The notes: generated by a model not told the origin, from the sequence alone. Shown: positions 8,165 through 19,021, numbered from the stretch's first letter. The stretch: DNA of 64,000 nt from Saccharothrix coeruleofusca (GCF_014648515.1 NZ_BMRG01000020.1:1-64000); one strand, 5' to 3'. A program made the numbers and translations.

Positions 8165-10429
8165 TCAGGTCGTGGCCTTGTCCTGGTCGGGCAGCGGGGT
8201 GCCGGAGGGCACCTCGTCGGTGGGCACGTCCTGCCGCTCCTTGCCGCGCTTGACGGCGGTGAGCAGCAGCTGCGCCACGTCCACCACCTCGACGTGCGAT
8301 CCGGCCTGACCCTCGTTCTGCCGCGCGGTCACGCCGTCGGTGAGCATCACCCGGCAGAACGGGCAGCCGGTGGCGATCTTCGACGGTGCGGTGCCCAGCG
8401 CCTCGTCCACGCGGTCGATGTTGATCCGCTTGCCGATGCGCTCCTCCATCCACATGCGCGCGCCGCCCGCGCCGCAGCACATGGAGCGCTCGGAGTTGCG
8501 CGGCATCTCGCGCAGCGTCGCGCCGGACGCGCCGACCAGCTCGCGCGGGGCCTCGTAGACCTTGTTGTGCCTGCCCAGGTAGCACGGATCGTGGTAGGTG
8601 ACGTCCTCGGTGACCTCGGCGACCGGGACCAGCCGCCGCTCGCGCACCAGGCGGTTGAGCAGCTGCGTGTGGTGCACGACCTCGTACTGGCCGCCCACCT
8701 GCGGGTACTCGTTGGCCAGGGTGTTGAAGCAGTGCGCGCAGGTCACCACGATCTTGCGCTTGCCCGGCTCGCGGCCCTCGAAGACCGCGTTGAGCACCTC
8801 GACGTTCTGCTGGGCCAGCATCTGGAACAGGAACTCGTTGCCCGCGCGCCGCGCCGGGTCGCCGGAGCAGCTCTCCTCCGGGCCGAGCACGGTGTACTTG
8901 ACGCCCGCGGTGTGCAGCAGCTCGGCCACGGCGCGGGTGGTCTTCTTGGCGCGGTCCTCGAACGCGCCCGCGCAGCCGACCCAGAACAGGTACTCGGCGT
9001 CGCCCAGCTCGCCGTCGAACACCGGCACCTCGAAGTCCAGGCCCTCGGTCCAGGCCAGGCGGTCCTTGGCGTTCTGGCCCCAGGGGTTGCCCTTGTTCTC
9101 CAGGTTCTTGAACATGCCGCCCAGCTCGGACGGGAAGTTCGACTCGATGAGCACCTGGTAGCGGCGCATGTCGACGATGTGGTCGACGTGCTCGATGTCC
9201 ACCGGGCACTGCTCGACGCACGCGCCGCAGGTGGTGCACGACCACAGCACCTCGGGGTCGATGACGCCCAGCTCGTCCGCGCCGCCGATCAGCGGGCGCT
9301 CGGACTCGGCCATGGCCAGCACGTCGATGGACTCCAGGCGCTTCTTGTAGTCCTCGTACTTGTCCTCGACCAGGCCGACCTCGTCGCCCGCCATGTCGCG
9401 GCTGCCGCCCGCCAGCAGGTAGGGGGCCTTGGCGAAGGCGTGGTCGCGCAGCTGGGTGATGACCAGCTTGGGCGAGAGCGGCTTGCCGGTGTTCCACGCC
9501 GGGCACTGGGACTGGCAGCGCCCGCACTCGGTGCAGGTGCTGAAGTCCAGCCAGCCCTTCCAGCTGAAGTCCTCGACCTTGCCGACGCCGAACACGTCCT
9601 TGTCCGGGTCGGCCTCCTCCAGGTCCAGGACCTGGCCGCCGCTCATCATCGGCTTGAGGGCGCCCAGCGCGACCCGGCCGTCGGGCTCGCGCTTGAAGTA
9701 GATGTTGAAGAACGCGCTGAACCGGTGCCAGGCCACGCCCATGGTCAGGTTCTTGGCCACCACGACCAGCCACAGCATCGCCGAGAGCAGCTTGACGACG
9801 GCCATGATCGAGACCCAGTCGGGGTTCGACGGCAGGATGGTGCTCAGCGGCGCGGTGACGAAGGAGGACCACAGGGGCGGGTCCTCCAGGCCCGCGGCCT
9901 GCTTGAACGCCTTCACGCCGAGGATGCCCAGGCCCTCGATGATGACGACGGCCTCGACGAAGTAGGCGGCGCGGAAGTCCGAGCCCGCGAACCGGGAGAT
10001 CCGGTCGGCGCGGCGCGGGTGGTTGAGCTGGCGGATGACGGCCAGCGCGACGCCGCCGACGACGGTGCCGATGCCGAGCAGTTCGACCAGCAGCGCCCAG
10101 GCCGACCAGGTGCCGATGACCGGCCAGTGGAAGCCGGGGTAGAACACCTCGCCGTAGGCCTCGAACAGCACCAGCGAGCCGATCAGGAAGCCCCACATCA
10201 CCAGCCAGTGCCAGGGGGCGACCTTGCGGAACTTGGCCATCCGGGTGTGCGCGGCGAACTCCACGATCATCGTGCGCAGCCGGGGCCAGAACGGCCCGTT
10301 GCGGGTGCCGTCCGGCTGGCCCAGCCGGATGATGCGCACCATCCGGACGACCCCGGCGACGAACAGACCCCACGCGTACACGCTGACGGCGACGCCTATG
10401 GCGCCGAGGGTGAGCTGGAGGGCTCCCAT
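8165..10429 (-). CDS. Membrane heterodisulfide-reductase-like Fe-S oxidoreductase
   Basis: The 754-aa protein has an N-terminal membrane part (about five helices, residues 1-230, NarI/HdrE-like). Two 4Fe-4S motifs follow: CTECGRCQSQCP at 299-310 and CTTCGACVEQCP at 398-409. Two CCG-type cysteine domains come next, with CAG at 486 and CSG at 521, then CAHC at 564, PCYLGRHN at 615 and CCGAGG at 651. This is the architecture of GlpC/HdrD-type subunits fused to a quinone-facing anchor. It corresponds to mycobacterial Rv0338c, reported as important for growth. The electron donor is not established. Confidence 0.9.
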   Translation of the reverse strand: MGALQLTLGAIGVAVSVYAWGLFVAGVVRMVRIIRLGQPDGTRNGPFWPRLRTMIVEFAAHTRMAKFRKVAPWHWLVMWGFLIGSLVLFEAYGEVFYPGFHWPVIGTWSAWALLVELLGIGTVVGGVALAVIRQLNHPRRADRISRFAGSDFRAAYFVEAVVIIEGLGILGVKAFKQAAGLEDPPLWSSFVTAPLSTILPSNPDWVSIMAVVKLLSAMLWLVVVAKNLTMGVAWHRFSAFFNIYFKREPDGRVALGALKPMMSGGQVLDLEEADPDKDVFGVGKVEDFSWKGWLDFSTCTECGRCQSQCPAWNTGKPLSPKLVITQLRDHAFAKAPYLLAGGSRDMAGDEVGLVEDKYEDYKKRLESIDVLAMAESERPLIGGADELGVIDPEVLWSCTTCGACVEQCPVDIEHVDHIVDMRRYQVLIESNFPSELGGMFKNLENKGNPWGQNAKDRLAWTEGLDFEVPVFDGELGDAEYLFWVGCAGAFEDRAKKTTRAVAELLHTAGVKYTVLGPEESCSGDPARRAGNEFLFQMLAQQNVEVLNAVFEGREPGKRKIVVTCAHCFNTLANEYPQVGGQYEVVHHTQLLNRLVRERRLVPVAEVTEDVTYHDPCYLGRHNKVYEAPRELVGASGATLREMPRNSERSMCCGAGGARMWMEERIGKRINIDRVDEALGTAPSKIATGCPFCRVMLTDGVTARQNEGQAGSHVEVVDVAQLLLTAVKRGKERQDVPTDEVPSGTPLPDQDKATT

Positions 10430-10574
10430 GTGGTCGCGGCCTTTCTCGTCCGTTCTCCTGACCGGGGAGCCTACGCCGGATTACTGACCAGTAACCACTT
10501 GACCGTGGCCCATCGCATAACCGGACGGGTCTAATGTTGTTGAACAGGTGTTCCACTTGTCGTGGGAGGTCTCC

Positions 10575-10901
10575 GTGCTCGTCTACCTGGCGCTGGCCGT
10601 GGCGATCGTCGCGGAGGTCACCGCCACCGTGTCGCTCAAGCTCTCCGAGGGCTTCAGCAAGCCGGTTCCGTCGGTGTTCGTGGTGGTCGGCTACCTGGTC
10701 GCGTTCGGCGCGCTGAGCAAGGTGCTCCAGCTCGGGATGCCCATCGGCGTGGCGTACGCGATCTGGTGCGCCTTCGGCGTCGCGGCCGTCGCCGCCATCG
10801 GCGTGGTGCTGTTCAAGGAGCCGATCAACGCGACGATGGTGGTCGGGCTGCTGATGGTGATCGGCGGCGTGGTCGCGATCGAGCTGGGCAGTGCGCGCTG
10901 A
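10575..10901 (+). CDS. SMR-family small multidrug/guanidinium exporter
   Basis: The 108-aa protein has four transmembrane helices and the essential Glu14 of the EmrE/QacE family in the context AIVAEVTAT. Length and the C-terminal GVVAIEL match the family. GTG at 10575 is chosen because GGGAGGT at 10564-10570 precedes it and it places Glu at position 14. The stop codon overlaps the start of a TetR gene by 11 nt, so exporter and regulator are probably translated together. Substrates (quaternary amines or guanidinium) cannot be told from sequence. Confidence 0.9.
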   Translation: MLVYLALAVAIVAEVTATVSLKLSEGFSKPVPSVFVVVGYLVAFGALSKVLQLGMPIGVAYAIWCAFGVAAVAAIGVVLFKEPINATMVVGLLMVIGGVVAIELGSAR

Positions 10902-11478
10902 GGGGCGCGCTGAGGGGCGCGCTGAGGGGCGCGCTGACGGGCGTGCTGACGGGCGCAGGGCGCGTGGGGACCGGCGCAGGCGCGCGATCCTGGAAGCCGT
11001 GCTGCGGGTGGTGGAGCGGGACGGGGTGGCCGGGGTCGGTCACCGCTCCGTCGCGCGGGAGGCGGGCGTGCCCACCACGTCCACGACCTACTACTTCGCC
11101 ACCCTCGACGACCTGCTGACCGCCGCACTGCTGTGGGCGGCCGACGAGCTGGCCGCCGACTTCCACGCCGCCTGCTGCGCGCCGGGGGCCACCCCCGAGG
11201 CGGTGGCCCGGTTCCTCGCCGACGCGCTGGGCCCGCGCCGGGGCCGCACGGTGGCCGAGTACGAGCTGTACCTGCTCGCCGCCCGCCGCCCCGAGCTGCG
11301 GCCCGCCGCGCGCCGCTGGATCGACCTGTTCACCGCCGCGTCGTCGGCGCCGGACCCGGTGGCCTTCCGGGCGTTCCTGGCCGCCGTGGACGGGCTGCTG
11401 ATCCAGGGGCTGATCGCCGATGTCCCCCCGACGGAGCAGCAGTTGACGCCGGTCGTGTCCGTTCTGATGCCCCCTTGA
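10891..11478 (+). CDS. TetR-family transcriptional regulator
   Basis: The 195-aa protein has a TetR N-terminal helix-turn-helix (AILEAVLRVVERDGVAGVGHRSVAREAG, then TTYYFATLDDLL). The GTG start lies inside the 3' end of the SMR gene, and no better in-frame start exists. Residues 2-21 are a low-complexity RAEG/RADG run encoded by a 12-bp tandem repeat, which the family does not need. It probably represses the SMR exporter gene it follows. The C-terminal ligand-binding part is not informative about the inducer. Confidence 0.85.
   Translation: MRAEGRAEGRAEGRADGRADGRRARGDRRRRAILEAVLRVVERDGVAGVGHRSVAREAGVPTTSTTYYFATLDDLLTAALLWAADELAADFHAACCAPGATPEAVARFLADALGPRRGRTVAEYELYLLAARRPELRPAARRWIDLFTAASSAPDPVAFRAFLAAVDGLLIQGLIADVPPTEQQLTPVVSVLMPP
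10894..10953 (+). repeat. 12-bp tandem repeat (minisatellite), 5 copies
   Basis: Five consecutive 12-bp units of CGCGCTGAGGGG; the first three are identical, the fourth and fifth have one and two changes. The first unit contains the TGA stop of the SMR gene, and the same units in another frame encode RAEG/RADG at the TetR N-terminus. Copy changes would stay in frame. Confidence 0.95.
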
Positions 11479-11504
11479 TGACCTTCGGGCGGGATGATGG
11501 GCGG

Positions 11505-12083
11505 ATGAGGTTCGCCGGGCGGGAGTCGTGGCAGGTGTCCCACGGGAGCAGCTTCACGATGGACACCGCGCTGTTCGTGCGCGACACCCTGGCGCTGTCC
11601 GTGGAGACCGTCCCCGAGCTGCCCGGACTGGACCCGCCGGTGCCGGTGTTCGTCCCGCCCGGCGTGGACCGCGCGGGCGCCGCAGAGGAGTGGCTGGGCT
11701 GGTGGGCCGACGTGCTCGACCACGCCCGCGGCGACCGGTCCGACGTGCCCTCGCCCGCCGACCCGGCCGCCCGCTCGCTGGCGGTGCGGCCCGCGCTGCG
11801 CGGCGCGGTGGAGGCGCTGATGACCCCCGCGAGCCAGTACTGGACCCGCACCTCCGGGACCGGGCACCCCACCGCGCTGCCGGTCGGCGAGGTGGTGCGC
11901 GGGGTGGAGAGCAGGCTGGGCAGGCAGGCCAGGCCGTTCCGCCTGGTGATCACCGTGGTGGGGGTGCAGGGGCTGGTCTGGGAGCGGATGACCGACTCGC
12001 ACGTGATCGCCTCCCGGCGCTTCCTGGACGACCCGGCGCGGTGCGCGCCCGCGCTGCGGGCGGTCGTCGAGTCGCTGGCCTGA
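11505..12083 (+). CDS. Protein of unknown function
   Basis: This 192-aa protein is soluble and Trp/Arg-rich, with strong GC3 codon bias, and shows no recognised domain. It begins MRFAGRESWQVSHG. The start is uncertain: ATG 11478 overlaps the TetR stop (TGATG) and would add nine residues, while ATG 11505 has a GATGAT hexamer 6 nt upstream. The middle holds a Pro/Asp-rich region and the C-terminus an alpha/beta segment around FRLVITVVGVQGLVWERM. It may be co-transcribed with the tetR gene. Confidence 0.6.
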   Translation: MRFAGRESWQVSHGSSFTMDTALFVRDTLALSVETVPELPGLDPPVPVFVPPGVDRAGAAEEWLGWWADVLDHARGDRSDVPSPADPAARSLAVRPALRGAVEALMTPASQYWTRTSGTGHPTALPVGEVVRGVESRLGRQARPFRLVITVVGVQGLVWERMTDSHVIASRRFLDDPARCAPALRAVVESLA

Positions 12084-12107
12084 GCACCCCCGCCAGGGGT
12101 AGGGAGA

Positions 12108-12150
12108 ACCCCCGGTCGCACTCGGGGGTCCGCCCCGGTGTGCCGGGGCG
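12108..12150 (+). terminator. Two adjacent GC hairpins
   Basis: ACCCCCG/CGGGGGT (12108-12129) is followed directly by CGCCCCGG-TGTG-CCGGGGCG (12131-12150). They lie after the unknown 192-aa gene and before the lipoprotein gene, fitting a GC-type terminator without a T-run. Confidence 0.65.
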
Positions 12151-12196
12151 CGCGCGGCCCTAGCTTGGTTCCAACAACCTGTGAGCCGAGGGGGCA

Positions 12197-12982
12197 GTGG
12201 TGAAGCGGATCGCGATGTCAGCCGTCGCCGCGGTGGCCGTGGCGGTGTCGCTCACGTCCTGCGTGCGGATGGTGCAGAACGAGGCGCGTGACGACTACAC
12301 GGTCGAGGACCGGATCGGCACCGTGCGGGTGCAGAACGGCGCGGGCGACGTGAACGTGCGACACGCCGAGGGGGTCTCGGCGATCGAGGTGCACCGCCTG
12401 CTGCAGTACCCCAAGGGCGGTGACAAGCCCGGCGCGACCCACCGCGTGGAGGGCGACACGCTGGTGCTGGACGGGTGCGGCAGCAACTGCTCCGCCGACT
12501 ACGAGGTGGTCCTGCCCGACCGGGAGGCCAGGGTGGTCGGCGACAACGGCTCCGGTGACGTGCGGGTGGAGGGCGTGGCGGCGGTCGAGCTGACCACCGG
12601 CTCGGGCAACACCACGCTGCGGACCGTGACGGGTGCCGTGCGGCTGGAGAACGCCTCGGGTGACGTGGAGGTCTCCGACGTGGGCGGCGACTTCACCGGG
12701 CGGATGGGCTCGGGCCGGACCCGGCTGTCCGGGATGCGCGGCGCGGTGGTGCTGGAGAACGACTCCGGCGACACCGAGGTCGCCATGGCCGAGGCGCGCC
12801 CGGTGCGCGCCGAGGGGGGCAGCGGCAACCTGACCGTGCGGGTGCCTCAGGGCACCTACCGGGTGGAGGCCGACGCGGGCAGCGGCGACGAGCACATCGG
12901 CGTCACCAGCGACCCGAACGCGACCGTCGAGCTGGTGCTGCGCACCAGGAGCGGGGACCTGACCGTCCAGTCGGCCGCCTGA
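12197..12982 (+). CDS. Lipoprotein with DUF4097-type beta-helical repeats
   Basis: The 261-aa protein has a lipoprotein signal with lipobox LTSC (Cys22). A repetitive body follows in which short strands are separated by G(S/A)GD/SGD turns ([39 protein letters not shown]), the signature of DUF4097/DUF4098 right-handed beta-helix proteins. It should be tethered to the outer face of the membrane. The GTG start follows CCGAGGGGG; a GTG one codon later is equally possible. It is a single gene followed by strong hairpins. Its role is unknown. Confidence 0.8.
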   Translation: MVKRIAMSAVAAVAVAVSLTSCVRMVQNEARDDYTVEDRIGTVRVQNGAGDVNVRHAEGVSAIEVHRLLQYPKGGDKPGATHRVEGDTLVLDGCGSNCSADYEVVLPDREARVVGDNGSGDVRVEGVAAVELTTGSGNTTLRTVTGAVRLENASGDVEVSDVGGDFTGRMGSGRTRLSGMRGAVVLENDSGDTEVAMAEARPVRAEGGSGNLTVRVPQGTYRVEADAGSGDEHIGVTSDPNATVELVLRTRSGDLTVQSAA

Positions 12983-13008
12983 TCGAAGCGGCCTGAGCAA
13001 GGGGGAGT

Positions 13009-13045
13009 CGAACCGCCCGTCCGCGTCTCGCGGGCGGGCGGTTCG
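13009..13045 (+). terminator. Terminator hairpin after the lipoprotein gene
   Basis: A 17-bp stem (CGAACCGCCCG.CCGCG arms with one G-T pair) closes a TCT loop. It is very stable, lacks a T-run and isolates the dnaK promoter from upstream transcription. Confidence 0.88.
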
Positions 13046-13067
13046 GCGTCGCGGGGGTGTCCCGGAT

Positions 13068-13098
13068 CACCACCCGGCGGGAACACCGCCGGGTGGTG
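13068..13098 (+). repeat. Inverted repeat CACCACCCGGCG / CGCCGGGTGGTG
   Basis: A perfect 12-bp inverted repeat with a 7-nt loop lies between the lipoprotein terminator and the dnaK operators. Its left arm plus loop (CACCACCCGGCGGGAAC) recurs exactly at 40421-40437, so it may be a short dispersed repeat rather than only a second terminator. Confidence 0.75.
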
Positions 13099-13120
13099 GC
13101 GCGTTGGTAGGGGCAGGAAG

Positions 13121-13141
13121 GTTGAGCCGGGTGGACTCAAG
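13121..13141 (+). promoter_or_regulatory. HAIR operator 1 for HspR (dnaK)
   Basis: GTTGAGC - 7 nt - ACTCAAG matches the HspR inverted repeat consensus CTTGAGT-N7-ACTCAAG. It lies 76 nt before dnaK, whose operon ends with hspR, so it predicts autoregulated repression relieved by heat. Confidence 0.9.
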
Positions 13142-13159
13142 TCCGGTTCGACTGGCAAA

Positions 13160-13180
13160 CTTGAGCCAGTGCCGCTCAAC
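13160..13180 (+). promoter_or_regulatory. HAIR operator 2 for HspR (dnaK)
   Basis: CTTGAGC - CAGTGCC - GCTCAAC has the same N7 spacing as the consensus and lies 18 nt after the first HAIR, near the expected transcription start. Multiple HAIR sites at dnaK are known in Streptomyces. Confidence 0.88.
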
Positions 13181-13217
13181 GCGGGGCTCTCACAAACGCA
13201 CTACCAGGAGGAATCCA

Positions 13218-15067
<1,850 letters not shown>

Positions 15068-15071
<4 letters not shown>

Positions 15072-15796
15072 CCCAGCACGAGGAGCAGCCGCACGTGGTC
15101 GTGCACGACCGGCGGCGCATCGACCCGGAGACGGGCGAGGTCCGCGAGGCCAAGCCCGCCGAGGCGGCCGAGGCCGAGCAGGACGCGGCCCAGGAGACGA
15201 CCCGGGACACGGCTCAGGAGACGGCTCAGGAGACGGCTCAGGACGCGGCTCCGACCGGGGGCGGCAGGCACGCCGCCCCCGAGCCGGAGGGCGGCGAGCC
15301 CGAGGCCGCGCCCGCCGAGCCGGACCCGGCCGCCGAGCTCAAGGCGCAGCTCGACGAGCGCACCGCCGACCTGCAGCGGTTGACCGCGGAGTACGCCAAC
15401 TACCGCAAGCGCGTCGAGCGCGACCGGGAGCTGGTGGTCAGCAACGCCAAGGCCCAGGTGGCAGGCGAGCTGCTGGGCGTGCTCGACGACCTGGAGCGGG
15501 CGGGCGCGCACGGCGACCTGACCGGCGCGTTCAAGGCGGTGGCCGACAAGCTGGTCAACACCCTGCACGGGGTCGGCCTTGAGCCCTTCGGCCACGACGG
15601 CGAGGAGTTCGACCCGGCGGTCCACGAGGCGGTGCAGCACAGCACCTCGCCCGACGTCAGCGGCCCGACGGTGACCGCGGTGCTGCGCCGCGGCTACCGG
15701 TTCGGCGAGCGCGTGCTGCGGCCCGCGCTGGTGGCCGTGACCGATCACGAGCCCGCGGCCGAGCCGCCGCAGGACGTGGATGAGCAGCAGGACTGA
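15068..15796 (+). CDS. grpE: Nucleotide exchange factor GrpE
   Basis: The 242-aa protein releases ADP from DnaK. The conserved part starts about residue 80: a long coiled coil ([26 protein letters not shown]), then the beta-domain with a typical [26 protein letters not shown]-like segment. The first 75 residues are disordered and contain AQET repeats encoded by 12-bp repeats, making the protein longer than many homologues. The GTG start overlaps the dnaK stop by 4 nt (GTGA). Confidence 0.97.
15187..15246 (+). repeat. 12-bp in-frame tandem repeat inside grpE
   Basis: Five 12-bp units related to GGCTCAGGAGAC (two identical, three diverged) encode [20 protein letters not shown] in the disordered GrpE N-terminus. 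Expansion or loss would keep the frame. Confidence 0.9.
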
Positions 15797-15829
15797 TCGG
15801 ATCAGCACCGAGGGGAGGGATGTCCGGCC

Positions 15830-17002
15830 GTGAGCGCGAGGGACTGGATCGAGAAGGACTTCTACCGCGAGCTGGGCGTCTCCTCCGACGCCTCGGCCGA
15901 GGAGATCAAGAAGGCGTACCGGAAGCTGGCGCGGGAGCTGCACCCCGACGCCAACCCCGGTGACACCAAGGCCGAGGCGCGGTTCAAGGCGGTCTCCGAG
16001 GCCTACGGCGTGCTCTCCGACGCCGCCAAGCGCAAGCAGTACGACGAGGCCCGCCGCCTGTTCGCGGGCGGCGGGGGCTTCCCCGGCGGCTTCGGCGGTG
16101 GCGGCGGCTTCGACGTGGGCGACCTGTTCGGCCGCGCCGGGGCGCAGCCCGGCGGCATGGGCGGCGGGCTGGGCGACCTGCTCGGCGGGCTGTTCAACCG
16201 GCGCGGCGGCGGGGCGGCCTCGGCCACCCGGCCGCGGCGCGGCGAGGACGTCGAGACCGACGTGCGCATCGACTTCACCGAGGCGGTGCGCGGGGCCACC
16301 GTGCCCATGCGGCTGTCCAGCCCGGCGGCCTGCGGCACCTGCGGCGGGTCCGGGGCGCGTCCGGGCACCACGCCCCGGACGTGCGCCAACTGCGGCGGCG
16401 CGGGCCTGGTCACGCGCAGCCAGGGGGCGTTCGCGTTCTCCGAGCCGTGCCAGGACTGCCGGGGCACCGGCCGCGTGGTGGACGACCCGTGCCCGGAGTG
16501 CGGCGGCGACGGCGTGAGCACCAGGACGCGCACGCTGACCATCCGCATCCCGGCCGGGGTGGACGACGGCCAGCGCATCCGGCTGGCGGGCCAGGGCGAG
16601 CCGGGCCGCAACGGCGGGCCGACCGGCGACCTGTACGTCCGGGTGCACGTCAACCCGCACCCGGTGTTCGGGCGCGCGGGCAACGACCTGACCGTCACCG
16701 TGCCGGTGACCTTCCCCGAGCTGGCGCTGGGCACCACGTTGACGGTGCCCACGCTGGAGGGCAAGGTGACCGTGAAGGTCCCCGCCGGGACCGCGAGCGG
16801 GCGGGTGATGCGCGCCAAGGGCAAGGGCATCGCCCGGCGGGACGGGCAGGTCGGCGACCTGCTCATCACGCTCCAGGTGGCCGTGCCGAACAACATGGAC
16901 GCCAAGGCCCGCGAAGCGCTGGAGAACTACGCGCTGGCCACGGCCGGGCACGACCCCCGGCCGGACCTCAACGCGCTGCTGGAGGAGAAGGGCAGGTCAT
17001 GA
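15830..17002 (+). CDS. dnaJ: Chaperone DnaJ (Hsp40, type I)
   Basis: The 390-aa co-chaperone stimulates DnaK ATPase. It has a J domain with HPD in [11 protein letters not shown] (about residues 37-39), a Gly/Phe-rich stretch (about 75-140), four zinc-binding repeats ([32 protein letters not shown]) and a C-terminal substrate-binding part. The GTG start has GGGGAGGGA upstream. It lies 33 nt after grpE, and its stop overlaps hspR by ATGA. The mid-operon position matches DnaJ1 of mycobacteria and Streptomyces. Confidence 0.98.
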   Translation: MSARDWIEKDFYRELGVSSDASAEEIKKAYRKLARELHPDANPGDTKAEARFKAVSEAYGVLSDAAKRKQYDEARRLFAGGGGFPGGFGGGGGFDVGDLFGRAGAQPGGMGGGLGDLLGGLFNRRGGGAASATRPRRGEDVETDVRIDFTEAVRGATVPMRLSSPAACGTCGGSGARPGTTPRTCANCGGAGLVTRSQGAFAFSEPCQDCRGTGRVVDDPCPECGGDGVSTRTRTLTIRIPAGVDDGQRIRLAGQGEPGRNGGPTGDLYVRVHVNPHPVFGRAGNDLTVTVPVTFPELALGTTLTVPTLEGKVTVKVPAGTASGRVMRAKGKGIARRDGQVGDLLITLQVAVPNNMDAKAREALENYALATAGHDPRPDLNALLEEKGRS

Positions 17003-17427
17003 GTTTCCCGTTCCCGCCCGGCACCGACGAGGACACGCCGTTCTTCGTGATCTCCGTGGCGGCCCAGCTGTCCGGTCTGCACGCGCAGACCCTGCGCAGC
17101 TACGACCGCCTCGGGCTGGTCTCGCCCGGCCGCACGCCCGGCGGCGGCAGGCGGTACTCCATGCGGGACATCGTGCTGCTGCGCGAGGTGCAGCGGCTGT
17201 CCCAGGAGGACGGGGTCAACCTCGCGGGCATCAAGCGGATCATCGAGCTGGAGAACGAGGTCGGGGCGCTGCGCGCCAAGGTGGCCGAGCTGACCGAGCA
17301 GCTGGCGTCGGCGATGGCCGCCGCCGAGCACGCGGCGGCCTCGGTGCACGCCTCCTACCGACGTGAGCTGGTGCCGGTGCGGCACGAGACCGCGCTGGTG
17401 GTCTGGAAGCCCCAGCAGAAGCGCTGA
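16999..17427 (+). CDS. hspR: Heat-shock repressor HspR (MerR family)
   Basis: The 142-aa protein has a MerR helix-turn-helix ([43 protein letters not shown] region, residues about 16-60) and a coiled-coil dimerisation segment. HspR binds HAIR sites with DnaK as co-repressor (established in Streptomyces). Three HAIR sites are visible in this window, two at dnaK and one at clpB, so the regulon is local. It is the last gene of the operon and is followed by a strong hairpin. Confidence 0.97.
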   Translation: MSFPFPPGTDEDTPFFVISVAAQLSGLHAQTLRSYDRLGLVSPGRTPGGGRRYSMRDIVLLREVQRLSQEDGVNLAGIKRIIELENEVGALRAKVAELTEQLASAMAAAEHAAASVHASYRRELVPVRHETALVVWKPQQKR

Positions 17428-17438
17428 CGAGCGCTCTT

Positions 17439-17475
17439 CGCCCGCCGCGACCCCTCTTGGGGGTCGCGGCGGGCG
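17439..17475. terminator. Terminator of the dnaK operon
   Basis: A 16-bp stem (CGCCCGCCGCGACCCC / GGGGTCGCGGCGGGCG) with a TCTTG loop lies between the convergent hspR and flavohaemoglobin genes. Confidence 0.93.
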
Positions 17476-17482
17476 TTCGCGC

Positions 17483-18658
17483 TCAGTCCAGGGTGAACGG
17501 GTCGTACTTGATCCGGTCCAGCGGCGTGCCCGCCACCAGCATCCGGGACACCGTGGCGCGGATCATCGACGGCGAGCCGCAGACCAGCACGTCCCGGTCC
17601 TCCCAGGTGCCGTAGCGGGTCACCACGTCGGCCAGGGTGCCCTGCTCCACGCCGCGCAGGCCGTGGGCGGACTCCAGCACCGGGACCACGGTCAGCCACG
17701 GGTTGGTGGCGGCGACCCGCTGGAGGTTCTCCAGGTCGTAGAGATCGTCCCTGGTGCGCCCGCCCATGAACAGGTGCACCCTGGGGTTCTCGCCCCACTG
17801 GGCCAGTTCGTCGATGATGGCGTGCATGGGGGCCACGCCGGTGCCGCCCGCGACCATCAGGATGTCGTTGCCGCGCCTGCGGTCCACGCCGAGGCGGCCC
17901 ATCGGGGGGCCGATCCGCCACACGTCGCCGCGCTGGGTGTGGCCGACGATCGAGCGGCTGACCCAGCCGCCCTCCACGGATCTGATGTGGAACTCGATGA
18001 TGCCGTCCTCGCGCGGCGCGTTCGCGGGCGAGTAGTAGCGCCACAGGCGGGCGCGCTGCGGGGTCTCGACGCTGACGTACTGGCCCGCGCGGTAGTCCAC
18101 CGGGTGGTCGGGCTGCAGCCGCACCACGGCCAGGTCCCAGCTGACCCGCTGGTGGTCGATCACGGTGGCGCGCCAGTAGGCGGGGCCCTCGTCGGCGTGC
18201 GCGGCCTCCTGCATGGAGCGGGCCATGATCGTGTACGCCTCGGCCCAGGCCATCTCGACCTGGGGGGTCCACACCGGGCCCGCGTACTTCTTCACCGCGG
18301 CGAGCAGCGCCGTGCCGACCGACTCGTAGTGCGCGGAGACCACGCCGAACTTGCGGTGGTCGCGGCCGAGCTGGCGCAGGAACGGGATCAGGTCGTCGGG
18401 CCGGTCCACCATCTGCACGACGTGCACGAGGGCGCGCAGCAGCCTGCTGCGCTGCACCTCCATGTTGACCGGGAACATCTCACGGGTCGCCGGGGCGAGG
18501 CTGAAGAGCATCCCGTAGAAGAACTTGGCGACTTCCTCCTGGCGCGGCTCGACCACCGCGAAGCTCTCCCGGATCATCCGCACCATGGCGGTGACCCCCG
18601 GGGGCGGCTCGCGGTGCGGCGGCGTCGGGAGTGGGCTCAACACAGCGTTCGCAGTCAT
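17483..18658 (-). CDS. Flavohaemoglobin-like protein (globin plus FAD/NAD reductase)
   Basis: The 391-aa protein has a globin domain (about residues 20-155) with candidate proximal His101 in GRDHRKFGV. A ferredoxin-NADP-reductase-type module follows: YRAGQYVSVE and RYYSPANAP for FAD, GGTGVAPM and VCGSPSM for NAD(P)H. Related enzymes oxidise NO to nitrate, but actinobacterial relatives such as Rv0385 form a divergent class, so NO dioxygenase activity is not assured. The start is uncertain: ATG 18658 gives a normal globin N-terminus, while an upstream extension to 18742 is open. It sits next to clpB, as Rv0385 does. Confidence 0.85.
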   Translation of the reverse strand: MTANAVLSPLPTPPHREPPPGVTAMVRMIRESFAVVEPRQEEVAKFFYGMLFSLAPATREMFPVNMEVQRSRLLRALVHVVQMVDRPDDLIPFLRQLGRDHRKFGVVSAHYESVGTALLAAVKKYAGPVWTPQVEMAWAEAYTIMARSMQEAAHADEGPAYWRATVIDHQRVSWDLAVVRLQPDHPVDYRAGQYVSVETPQRARLWRYYSPANAPREDGIIEFHIRSVEGGWVSRSIVGHTQRGDVWRIGPPMGRLGVDRRRGNDILMVAGGTGVAPMHAIIDELAQWGENPRVHLFMGGRTRDDLYDLENLQRVAATNPWLTVVPVLESAHGLRGVEQGTLADVVTRYGTWEDRDVLVCGSPSMIRATVSRMLVAGTPLDRIKYDPFTLD

Positions 18659-18949
18659 GGTCCGGGCGCAGTCTCCACGTTCGTAGCGGCGCCAGCAAGG
18701 CGCTACGTCCTCGTCAAGCTTCCTCCCCGACGCGGGGGACACTAACCCGTCGGATCGGTTATTGACTCCTTGATGCCACCTTCGAGTGCAGTCTGACTTC
18801 GGTGCGTGACGCTACGTTGCGGCCAACGAGCGAACCTGCGTCATCGGTTGTACCGTGATCGCCGCTTGCGCACCACTGCCAGCCGTGTGGACCCGTCCTC
18901 GCCCTCGGCTCACCCCTCTGGCGGTAGGGGGGACCCCGCTCCCCCGACT

Positions 18950-19021
18950 TGTGGACAACGACCTGCGGATTGTGGACAACTCACATTACCGTGTGGACAA
19001 ACCGCTGGTACATGTGGGTGA
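18950..19021 (-). promoter_or_regulatory. Array of DnaA-type boxes with 21-bp period
   Basis: TGTGGACAA (reverse complement TTGTCCACA, the high-GC actinobacterial DnaA box) occurs at 18950-18958, 18971-18979 and 18992-19000, all in the same orientation and exactly 21 bp apart. A degenerate fourth (TGTGGGTGA) is at 19013-19021, again 21 bp on. A related GTGTGGAC is at about 18884. No replication genes are near. Confidence 0.8.

Noticed and set aside
18950-19021. Chromosomal origin of replication
   Set aside because: DnaA boxes are present, but there is no dnaA, dnaN, recF or gyrB nearby and only a few boxes; a titration or regulatory site is more likely.
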